Assembly (NCBI GenBank): GCA_025094145.1
Contig: JALLLS010000063.1
Span: 1 to 64,000, forward strand
Source of the DNA: Spinellus fusiger
Taxonomy: Eukaryota > Mucoromycota > Mucoromycetes > Mucorales > Phycomycetaceae
Direction of reading: 5' to 3'
Length of the DNA stretch: 64,000 bases
A program made the translations under genes and the position numbers. The first letter of the stretch is position 1. Every line of letters begins with the position of its first letter. Shown one piece after another: positions 55,234 to 64,000 of the stretch. The notes under the pieces were generated by a model, which saw nothing but the letters and a program-made list of their open reading frames with translations, had not been told where the DNA came from and made no database searches.

Positions 55234-58200
55234 ATAGAGTCTTATTAGGCTTATGGAATGCCAATGGGCTCTACCACACTATGATCCATGATATTTTAAG
55301 ACACTCACACTCATTTCATATGCTTTTCATTACAGAAACCTGGCTTCTCTCTCCTTCATGCCTCCCAACCTCCTGGACCCAGTTCCACACATATGGCCTA
55401 CCAGTTGCTGGAAATTACTGTGGCTCAGTGGGTATATGTGCCCTCATCTCTCCCTCCTGTCCTTTCCCTGTCACTCACCTACCTATGCCTTCTCCCTATG
55501 CCCTGAGTGTCCAAGTTGGATCACTCAGAATTGTATGCCTCTACCTTCCCCCCTCTCTATCTCTTGAAGAAGCTTTTGGTATTCTGGACTCTATTCCTTT
55601 GACAGAAGACACCATTATCTGTGGCAACCTCAATGCAAGGATGGGTGTACTAGTAGGAGATCATTATACTAACACTTGTGGTACTGCTCTGGGATCATGG
55701 CTAGAAGATTGAAATCTTCATCTCTATAACAGTATGCATGCATATGGTGTGCCAACCTACCTCACATATCAAAACAACCAACAGCACAGCAGTATCATTG
55801 ACATGTTTATATCCAATTGCCAGTTCACCAATGTCACCATGGATATACAGACAGAGCTGTCTCTCAGTTCTGATCATAAGCTTATCCACTTTGCTTTTGA
55901 CTATGGCATGGCTGAATTCCCACCACCACCACCTCTGAGAAAGACATGAAACTTGTCTTACTTGAAAGAGCCTGATATTGCAAGGCTGTATTTACAAAAG
56001 TTCAGATTATTCACACATGATCTGTCTTCTAGATTAACATCACTTGTAGCAGAGCCTCCACCATCATGTCCAGACTTTGACACTCTCAATGAACAGTTCA
56101 ATAGCTGTGTTTACAGTGGCCTGGATGATTCTGTTGGTAGGAAATCAGCAAGGCCATCCCACTGGAAGAAGTTCTGGAATAGTTCTCTGCAGTCAGCAGT
56201 AGAGCTCAGGGACCACTACTACAAGAAATGGCGTTGTTCTGATGGCCTTGACAAGTTGCTCTGGTGGCAGAAGCATGGTGATGCCCAAAAAGCATTCAGA
56301 AGTGAAGTGCAAAGAGCAAAACGACAGCAATGGCAGACCTTTTGTAGGAGTATGGAAAAGGACTTCACAAAAGCAACATCAAAAGTGAAGCAGATCAAAA
56401 GACGTTGCCAGCCCCAGCAAAGCTTTCAGCATGATGAGGGTGATAAAGCAGCAGCAGAGGCTATGAGCAGACATTTGGCAGAAGTGTACAGTGGATGCAT
56501 CCTTCCATCAGTCAGACCACCACCACCACCACCACTCAATGATGTCCATCCATTCCCAGCACTTGACTCACCATTCTCTAGAGAGATTGTGACCATGATC
56601 ATTGGACATCTACCCAACAGAAAAGCACCTGGAGCAGACCATCTCAAAGCAGAAATGCTCAAGCCTCTTAGGCCAGTAATATCCCAGCTTCTTTCCCAGT
56701 TCTTTACCTTGTGTTGTCAATGGTCTACTGTCCCTCATCACTGGCATTATGCTCAGGTTCTTCCAATCTACAAAAAGGGTGACCCAAAAGATGCTGCCAA
56801 TTATAGGCCTATATCACTCACTTCTGTTCTTAGAAAGCTTTTTGAGATGTGTCTCTCATCCTTGCTGCACAAACACTCACCACCACTGGATGTTGCTCAG
56901 GGTGGATTTAGACCAAGACGTGGAGCATTAGACCAGGCATTGTGCTTGCATGACCTGATCAAGGCTTACTACAAGAGGCACAAACACTATCCAGTTGTTG
57001 CCTATCTAGACATCAAGGATGCCTATGATACAGTAGATTGTAGAGTCATCTGGCATGCACTCAAGCAAAGAAACACACCACCACCACTTCTGGCCCTTCT
57101 AGTTCATCTCTTTGATGCTGTTTCTGTGACAGTGATACTGAAAAACTGTGAATCACGTCCATTTTTGCCAGTGACAGGTGTCCTTCAAGGATCAGTCCTG
57201 AGTCCTTATCTGTACTCAATCTACATCAACTCTCTGGCACCTTTGTTCAGAACAGTGGCAGAATGCCAAACAACAACATTTGTTCCTTCCTTTTCACCTT
57301 CTTCCTTGTTGGCTTATGATGCATCTATCATTGGCAGCATTAGTACCAGCACAGAACAGCCCACAGCAATCAACTCTTTGTTCTTTGCAGACAACATTGC
57401 AATCTTTGGCAAGGCAGAACAAGTCAAGCACATGCTCAATTAGCAGAGCACCATTCATTCTTGTTGGGCTTTAGGTGGAGTCCCTCCAAGTGTGCAGTCA
57501 TAAAACCAGCAAGGTCATCACAACAGCATACATACCAACTGTATGGTGAGCCTTACCCTTTATCAATGAGTTTATCTACCTTGGTATCCCTTTTAGGTTC
57601 AATGGTATCCATGCTCCCTCAATAGTCACTCATAAAAACAAGGCACCATGCTGGCCATGTCCACACTTCACTCTCTTGGTGCTTCTTGTTCTGAGTTCTC
57701 TCTGCTTCTAAGTTCAAGACTCTATAAGACCTTCATAAGGCCAAAGTTTGAATATGGCTTGGCCATTACTTCATTCATTAAGAAAGACATCAAAGCACTG
57801 GAGACAATACAGGATTGTTGCCTACATATGATACTTGGTGGTCACCCACAAGCTCAACACAAGTAATGAAGCACATCTGCCATCTCTCTAGCATGCAGTT
57901 TTGTTCAGATGTCTTGAGAACCAAGTTTTGTCTTTGATCCAGAGCACTGCCATCTCAGTGTCTCTTGTCTCTTTTATCAAGGCACCATCCATAAGATTCT
58001 TCACTCTCAGTGCTATGCAATAATCCACTGTACATCTCACTACCACAAGAACCTCTAGACACAGCAGCAAAACAAAGAGTGTACTTTGAGCAGCAGCACC
58101 AGATCCTGTTTGACAGATATCTTGCCTCAACAGATAGAGTCCTGATCAAGGCTTGTAGACCTTTGCTGGGCACTGACCCTATTCTATACTTGCCAGCATC

Positions 58201-58549
58201 TATACAAGATTGTAGCAGATTGATTCATTGGAGAATGGGGTGGCTCCCTGGGAAACCAAGACCCTGTCAGTGCAATGCAGAAGAGCACACATCTAGATGC
58301 CGTTTGGCTCTCTGCCCTCTTGTTCCTGCACATCTTTGGGAGAACCTACCCTTGGCTGTTCATGATACACACCCAATTGACAATGCAATCTCAGCCTTAC
58401 CTCTTGTCTCTTCCTCATATCCATCTTTCTGGGTAGCACTCATGAGCATTCTTTGGCACTTTGATCAGCTCTGCAATCCAGAGGGTGACTACTCTACTGA
58501 CCCAAGCCCAGGCATGGTATGGTTTGACCAAGCAGCAGCACCTGTATGA
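55230..58549 (+). pseudogene. LINE copy B ORF2: endonuclease, reverse transcriptase, C-terminal zinc motif; inactivated
   Basis: ORF2 begins MNRVLLGLWNANG at 55230. Endonuclease motifs are present: ITETWL, CGNLNARMG and the terminal SSDHKL. The same frame is interrupted by TGA at 55710-55712 and again at 55947-55949 (this one lines up with Trp in copy A), then runs open to 57443. Reverse transcriptase motifs: PNRKAPGADHLKAEML, YKKGDPKDAANYRPISLTS, VVAYLDIKDAYDTV and GVLQGSVLSPYLY; the catalytic FADD reads FADN at about 57388-57399. After 57440 a shift to another frame is needed (WSPSKCAVIKP), with further shifts near 57650 and 57900. The last part (58010-58549) contains CQCNAEEHTSRCRLALC, a likely C-terminal zinc motif. 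This copy cannot retrotranspose. Confidence 0.88.
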
Positions 58550-58790
58550 AAAGTCTCTTGTTTTTCTTCTCTCTTTCTCCCTCTCACTGCCACACTTATT
58601 TAGAGCAGCTGCAGAGTGGAGAGTAGAGACAAGCATTAGACCAATTAGTCTTAGTTTTTCCTTCTTGCACTACTTTTTTGTTCTTTTGTCCTGTGAAACT
58701 TTTTTGTATCTTTTTCTTTTGATTCTTTGGATAGCAGAGTGCTAAATAAGCCCATGCATACATCCTTAATAAAACAAAATCTTTAAACTG

Positions 58791-59757
58791 AACTATTGCA
58801 GCATCTCTCTTTTGACATGGTGTGTGTGGGCCTTCCCAGCTTCAGCCACCAAGAAGATGGAACAGGCCATGCTTCTCTTTTGTTTGGTCCCAAACCATGA
58901 CGTGTGTTGCAGCTCTCCTCTGTCCAGCAAAGACAGAATCACTAAGTTTTCCTTGTCTTTCCATTTTCTTTTTTTTTCCTTTTTTGGTGTGCATTTTTTT
59001 TGCACTACGTTTCTCTATTTTTCTATTTTCAGTCCATACTTTTCTTCTTCTACACCACACTTTTCTATATTTTCCCTTTTTCAGTCCACACTTTTCATTT
59101 TATTAATTACCATTCTTTTGGTAATTCAGTAGTGTTAACCTTATTTCGTGGCATATTTCATCTTATTTTATTCTATTATCCCATGGATATTATTGTAAGC
59201 TACATAATAGTATAATCACATTAGGAATTGCACTATTACTACACTCTACAATGCTTATATGAATTGACTTCATTATATTTTTACCTTATTGTCTATTAGT
59301 ATAAATACTCCTAGTTATTTTCACTAATAAACATTGTCAAATTCTATCTTGATACTTCTTTCTAAATATTTCTTATTCTTTTATTTTGTTATCTTATTCT
59401 TCTGTTTCAATTAGATCTTTCAGAGACAAGTGTATCATTTTGTTGATTTCTACTTGTGAATTATCCATTGTGTTTTGTACAAGTCAGTCTCTGTGTATTC
59501 TTGATTGTACTGTTTTCCTTATGAACTTGTTATTCACTGTTTTTTTTATATTTGTATCCTATGATATCCCTTTCTCTTTTACATTCACTTGTGGGTGTAA
59601 ATTTCATTTTATTTTAGATAGTCAATTCTTTTGAAGAGACTATTCCCCTTTTTCCCAAACCCATTTCCCTCCATTATCAGTGATAATCTTTATTTTAACC
59701 TTTATTTCTATCTTTTTATCCACCTGTCACATATCACTAAATACCACACGTGTCACT
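58791..59757. other. T-rich, low-complexity spacer
   Basis: Apart from the first about 120 bases, the plus strand is very T-rich (CTTTTCTTT and TTTTTCCTTTTTT runs). The ORFs are Phe/Leu/Ser-rich in several frames at once, as low-complexity DNA gives. It may include unrecognised transposon remains. No gene supported. Confidence 0.5.
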
Positions 59758-59763
59758 TTCTTG

Positions 59764-60117
59764 TCAGTTACCAATTTGGACAGGATAATACTAAGCCCAA
59801 AAGTAGAAACAGCAATAAGAGGAAACTGAGGATACCAAGGTCTGGACTAAAGCCTCATAGATCAAAGAAGAATAGATAAAGAGAGGATAGAAGATCCTTT
59901 TTATTCATTCAAAATAGTTGCTTATTTATACTAATTTACATATGATACAATTGACTAAGTACATCTTGTCTTCAGTCTACTCAGGGTGAGTGTGACTTCA
60001 TCCAAGACATACTGTTTGTTCAATTATTTAATAAACCCAAAAGAAGTAATCCATGTGAGTCCAATAAGGAAAAGTGTGCTGGCCAATGGAATCATAGCAT
60101 TTAGTATAGTGGCAACA
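59764..60117 (-). mobile_element. Solo LTR-like repeat D
   Basis: On the minus strand the 3' part (CTTAGTATTATCCTGTCC, TTCAGT/TTTAGTCCAGACC, GCTTTAGTCC region) matches repeat A, and the central TAGTATAAATAAGCAAC with AATAAA is the shared promoter-like part, but the 5' third differs from copies B and C. TTCTTG flanks it at 59758-59763 and 60118-60123, giving a 5-6 bp target duplication. It lies head to head with repeat C. Length about 354 bases. Confidence 0.6.
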
Positions 60118-60121
60118 TTCT

Positions 60122-60510
60122 TGTCCATGCTAGACACTCTCCTATCAAATAGAGTAATACTATTGGCTGCACATGTCTTCCAAAAAAGGAAGACACATTA
60201 TCCTGTGTGGATACACACAGATAATATAATATAATTAATAAGATAAATGCTAATGCAATATATTGTCTTGGCTTAACATGTTCTCTTTACAGTGAACATG
60301 TTAAGCCAAGACATATATATGCAATTGTACACTGTGGAATTTAGTATAAATAATCAAGTGAATTCAATGAATAAACATTATCTTCTATCTTCTCTTTTAT
60401 TCTTTTTTTTTATCTACATGGGCTTCAGTCCAAACCAAGAACCACTAGCTATTCCACTCTGTGCACATACCTCCAGGCTTAGAACTATTCTGTCCAAATT
60501 AGGGAACAAC
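60122..60510 (+). mobile_element. Solo LTR-like repeat C
   Basis: A 389-base copy starting TGTCCATGCTAGACACT, close to repeat B along its whole length, with the same TATAAATA and AATAAA. Flanking ATTCT (60117-60121 and 60511-60515) is a candidate duplication, although repeat D's insertion overlaps its left side and part of the match may be chance. It has a 16-base palindromic pair CTTGGCTTAACATGTT ... AACATGTTAAGCCAAG at 60267-60309, a stronger internal inverted repeat than in copies A and B. Its right side abuts a LINE 5' fragment. Confidence 0.65.
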
Positions 60511-60643
60511 ATTCTGCTAAGCAACACTTTTTTCAAAAGCAAAATTGTAAGTCTATCTAAATTTGAAAATCATCCATCCATCACCAAAACGCTGCATCCA
60601 TCAAAAAACACAACCCATCCATCAACATCACCCACCTCCCCAC
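60511..60643 (+). mobile_element. LINE 5' fragment interrupted by a DNA transposon
   Basis: This is a close copy of the first part of LINE B (54070-54205): GCTAAGNAANACTTTTTTC, then CAAAATTGTAAGTCTATC and the CATCCATC-rich leader. The match ends exactly at CCCACCTAC, where the Plavaka-family terminus ACACACCC begins. LINEs normally lose 5' ends, so a 5'-only fragment is best explained by the transposon having inserted into this copy, with the remainder expected beyond its far end. Confidence 0.8.
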
Positions 60644-63600
60644 CTACACACCCAAAGATTTTTAGGATATAAAAGGAAATATCCTGAGAATAAAATCAAA
60701 ATATTCTTATGATTGGCTAATATGTTTGAAAATGCCTTTTTATTGTCCAGATGATTGATTTCAAACTCTGCCTGCCTATCAGAACAAAGATAATTGACTT
60801 TGCAATTGAAAAGTAGAAAATTAGCTGTAAAGACAAGAAATAGAACAAGAATCACCCCAAAATTAAAACTCAGTCACTGATATTCTTCTCTTAGCATAAT
60901 TTGTTATCCTTAAGCCCACAGTATTTGCAGCATAACAATGTTTAAAAAAATATTTATTGTGGGACTTGCACTCAATTAACTCTAGTGGTCATTGTCCAAA
61001 AGAGAGAGCCAAACTTACTTGTGTTAAGAACAATGCATTCATTCATTGACACAATGTCTACAACTTGTTCAACAACTATCTTGTTGAGGGCTACCTCAAT
61101 GGTAGTGTTCAATAGGAAGATAACATTGTTTCCAATGCTATCTTTTAAACCCAAGGAAAAAAGAGAGAAAGAATTGGGACCTGCAGCCAAGGCAAGATGT
61201 TGAGGGTGGGTGGCTGAATTCTCACCAAAGACAAGTTGGAAGTTGTAAGGAAGAATGGTGGCCATATTCTCCCTTTTGTCAATGGTAACAACCTTAACAA
61301 AGACAGGCAAAGCACCAGAAAAAAAGAAAAAGAGACCAGCCAGACCAACAACTATTCTTTTGGAGCTGCAGTTGTTGTCTGCAAGCTCACAAGACAGAAC
61401 AAGAAGATGTATTTGCTAAAGCAGCTTAACATTGGCTCCAGCAGTAAAGAGACCACCATGGCCAGACACCTGCCAGTACCCACCCTGAAAGATGTGTGTC
61501 AAGATACACTTCTTTCCAAAAGACACAGCAACATCCCAAGAAGGTGACTGCCTGTTGGTGTGCAGTATGTGTTCTCAGATAAACTTGTTGTATTGTTCAC
61601 CTCTCTCTGTTTTGTATTGAACAGGTGAACCAAACTGCAAGATATCTTTGTACAGGTGGTGGAGGAGATGCAGCTTCAAGGTGTTGCTGATGATTGTCTT
61701 TGCAGATGCACTTGGAGCTGGCAAATTATCATACATGATGATAGAAGCAACCAACTTTTTTGTAGCAGATCTGACCTTGTCCACATAGATATCCAGACAT
61801 GCCTCAATATCCTGCATGTAGAGAAGAGATACAAGCAAACCAAGCTTGACAAAACAATCAAAGATGATTGCTTTTGAATCATTGTTGCTTATAAGTCTTC
61901 TTTGGACCAGGTCACACAGGATGGTGGGCATCTGCTGGATGATGATCTTGTAGTCTCTTCCAAGATAAGATCAACACAGGTGAAATAGAGTATGGTGCTT
62001 TCTTGTGAAAGCCTTTGAGTTGTAGTTGAAGAATCTTTCTTCCAACTGCTTCACTTCTTTCTTGGCATAAAATGGCACCATGCCAACCACAAGATGTTTT
62101 GCAACACCAAGAAGGATGGTGTGGAGTATTTCCACTGGGCAATCCATGGTCAGATCCCACAACTACAAGGACAAAAGGGCTTTTCCACCAGTCAACTTGT
62201 ACCCAGTGTCAGAGTTGCTTCTGAGGCTAGCATTGCTGGGGTTGCTGGCACAATGCTGGTACATCTCCACCAGATCCTCCTTTCTTCTTCTTGCATGAGC
62301 AGCACCATCCACTCCCTCCTGCTCCACTGTTGCATTTCCACTATTAACCCAGTAACACTTTCTACATGGCAGCCTAGCCTTAGCACCAAGACTGCATGCC
62401 ACAGCTGTATGCATAGGGTTGTCTGCCATGAGAAAGTGCACCACACCAACAACAAGAACAGTTTCACCATACTCCACATTGAACATCTTCACACCTTTCT
62501 CCAAGGCTCCAAGGTCCTTCACAAGCTCTGGGAGCATCTTCGTGATTGACAGCTTGTTGCTGGTGCAGACAAAGAACAGATTCTCAACCTTACACTGTTC
62601 TTTGAATGGCATTGCTGCAAGAGACATTACACAACTCTCAAACTTGTTCCACTTTTTGGTTGTATTGCCACTTGTATCATCTAAGAACAAGTTCAGAGGC
62701 ACAGTTTTTACTAGCATGAACTGTCTGTTGGGGTTGGTGGTACTTGTAGCAATTTTTTTGAGTGGGTAGTGGGTGGTAGAGTTGGTGTGGGTGTTGTTGG
62801 AAAGTTGAATGACTTTCACAATGTCTAGAATGACAATGCTTCTGACAGAAGACAAACCAGATGCTTCTTCATAGGCATTGGCCATCAATCTACTGCTTGA
62901 CATGAAAAAGGAGGCAAGCTTGTATGGTGAAGTTACACTTTCACCAGGAGAGGCATATACTAGATCTCCCACCCAGAGATCCACAGAAATGTTGTTAATG
63001 GTGACAGTGACCATTGGGTGCTGGAATAGTGGGTGTGTCTTTTATTTCTCCCCTTGCTGAGGCAAAACACTCTGTTCAGGTGTTCTGTCTGGCAAGGCAG
63101 AGAGCATTGTTGTTTTGAGGGGGTTGGTGGTGAGCAGCCTCAAATGCTCAGAGGGTTTGTTCATAGAGAACTGGTGGATGGTGGTGGGGAACTTGGGGAC
63201 ATGGCTTCTCACCCTCTTCTCAAGGTTAAGAACCCTGTTTAAAGCAGGAGCTTTCTCCTAAGGATTGGCAAGACAAGCCTCTCTCACATCTTTGCACAAG
63301 GTGATGATCTCTCCTGCAAATCTTCTTGAGATACATTCCTCATTTTCAGTAAAGAAACATTGTATGATCATCTCCAGCTTTGTCAAGAATGGGAAGATAT
63401 CATCTACAGAGGCAGCCTCCTCAAAGGTATTGTTACTGCTGTCAAAATCATCTTCCCCAGTAACCCAAAGAGTTTCTTCTTCAAGAACTATCTCCTGGTC
63501 ATCATCACCTTCCTCTTCTACACAGAAGACTGTGGTGATGGCAGGGAGAGGTCTGTAAACAATAGAAAGAAATCATGATGAGCTTGGTTCTTATCATTCT

Positions 63601-64000
63601 ATGCTTTTGTTTCTACAATAAATACCCAGAAGAAGACTCAGGCATAGAACTATTCATAGTAGAGAATGAGCAACATTACTTTTAGACTTGAGATTATCCT
63701 TACATTTTATGAGTAGAAAGGTGTGATTTCAGATTTCCCTTGGTCTTAAATGTCTTTTGGCAGACAGTGCAGGTGGGAATTTATTCTTCTTGAAGTTGAT
63801 GGTGGTGAGGGACATGGTGTTTGAATTCCTTAAGCAAAAGTGTACTGTTTGGAATAATAAGATTATATTTCTCAAAAATGCAAAGGGTGCATTTCTTCTC
63901 ACTATTTATGCTAATCTACATTTTATATATATGGAATAACTATAATAGGTTCTACAAGAATAGGTGGTCAAGCTCCCTATTTTCAATAATGGTAAAAGAG
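60644..64000 (-). mobile_element. Tnp2/Plavaka-like DNA transposon, right end open at window edge
   Basis: The end at 60644 (CTACACACCCAAAGATTTTT) is the same as at 46174 and the inverted relative of 29457. The interior on the minus strand encodes a large transposase described separately, with a 3' UTR of about 300 bases at 60644-60970 that is shared with the two derivatives. No second terminus was found before 64000. It is the closest thing in the window to an autonomous source element for the family, although this copy carries stops. Confidence 0.8.
60972..63773 (-). pseudogene. Tnp2/Plavaka-like transposase, broken copy
   Basis: Read on the minus strand. A C2H2 finger lies near 63770-63708 (CTVCQKTFKTKGNLKSHL), which many such proteins have at the N-terminus. 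Next come EHLRLLTTNPLKTTMLSALP and ALPDRTPEQSV, then an open 283-residue block (63014-62163) with MPELVKDLGALEKGVKMF, HFLMADNPMHTAVACSLGAK and ARLPCRKCYWVN (the CxxC pair near PCRKC). It continues MDCPVEILHTILLGVAKHLV, then LKLHLLHHLYKDILQFGSPV and YKTERGEQYNKFIREH, and ends in a segment finishing SKFGSLFWTMTTRVN at 60972. The MDxPVEILHT...LLGV string is typical of Tnp2-type (Plavaka/CACTA-related) fungal transposases. Stops near 63041, 63258 and 61421 and a few frame changes make it non-functional. Naming it Plavaka is inference; Tnp2-superfamily is firmer. Confidence 0.75.

Larger units (their letters stand above)
54075..58790 (+). mobile_element. LINE-type retrotransposon, copy B, nearly full length but decayed
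   Basis: The element has a 5' leader from about 54075 (GCTAAGAAAGACTTTTTTC) with CATCCATCA-type C-rich repeats, ORF1 (54253-55233), ORF2 (55230-58549) and a T-rich 3' UTR ending near AATAAAACAAAATC at about 58770-58786. A second copy of its first 130 bases occurs at 60516-60643. Before the LTR insertion described above, its 5' end would have been within about 10 bases of the tRNA-Phe 5' end. It has stops and frameshifts in ORF2. Confidence 0.85.

Noticed and set aside
55710..55949. TGA read as an amino acid (recoding or altered genetic code)
   Set aside because: TGA is used as a normal stop elsewhere (for example both LINE ORF1 ends and CWF19L2). The same LINE copy also has frameshifts and an FADN change, so ordinary decay explains the stops; only the second TGA aligns with Trp in copy A.
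27806..57450. RIP-like or deaminase G-to-A signature in the mobile elements
   Set aside because: The few inferred changes (FADD to FADN, RDVNA to RNVNA, one Trp to TGA) are all G to A, but their following base is fixed or nearly fixed by the codon, and the CpA-to-TpA context of RIP is not matched. Too few events and no consensus to test.
58812..59215. Several overlapping Phe/Ser-rich ORFs
   Set aside because: They arise from T-rich low-complexity DNA in all frames and show no domain or splice structure.
61236..62549. Plus-strand ORFs across the Plavaka-like element
   Set aside because: They are antisense to minus-strand transposase blocks that carry recognisable family motifs.

Overview
The window reads as nuclear DNA of a filamentous early-diverging fungus, most likely Mucoromycota (genus not resolvable by eye). 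The genes are compact, conserved eukaryotic genes split by many short GT-AG introns. Spacers are AT-rich. Two tRNA genes are eukaryotic in form. The mobile elements (LINEs with separate ORF1 and ORF2, Tc1-like relics, Tnp2/Plavaka-like transposons, a Fanzor relic, solo LTRs) are also fungal in character. All gene names rest on recognising protein motifs in the translations; no database search was run, and exon borders are by eye.

Layout. 1-2760: decayed LINE (minus), open at the window start. 2993-5640: two dead Tc1-like transposases in opposite orientation. 5882-23000: housekeeping block with NAA25/MDM20 (minus), UTP12/WDR3 (plus), a mitochondrial SAM carrier (minus), DNMT2 (plus), a large AT minisatellite, a secreted Asn/Lys-rich protein, more tandem repeats and RHO1. 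23770-27120: a caleosin whose last exon runs on into a roughly 800-residue repetitive tail. 27806-29457: a Tnp2/Plavaka-family derivative carrying a broken Fanzor (eukaryotic TnpB) 3' end. 29875-38910: ABCB10/MDL1-like transporter, MED22 (minus) and APC1. 39768-40242: solo LTR plus tRNA-Gly(GCC). 40631-45667: LDAH-like lipid droplet hydrolase, EAF3/MRG15 and TFIIA large subunit, all minus. 46174-47409: a second Plavaka-family derivative inside the divergent TOA1/RRP3 promoter region. 47626-53163: RRP3/DDX47, NOSIP-like (minus), CWF19L2. 53601-64000: tRNA-Phe(GAA), then a transposon graveyard: solo LTR, nearly full-length LINE, two more LTRs, a LINE 5' fragment and a larger Plavaka-like element inserted into it, open at the right end.

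The cellular genes are mostly information-processing: SSU processome (UTP12, RRP3), transcription (MED22, TFIIA, EAF3), splicing (CWF19L2), tRNA methylation (DNMT2) with mitochondrial SAM import next to it, N-terminal acetylation (NAA25) and the cell cycle (APC1). The most interesting material is in the mobile DNA: a Fanzor cargo module in the 3' end of a Plavaka-like element with the final RuvC aspartate changed to Asn; LTRs placed 8-14 bp upstream of both tRNA genes in the same relative orientation; an ATGA stop/start overlap conserved between two divergent LINEs; and a nested insertion that predicts what lies just beyond the window.
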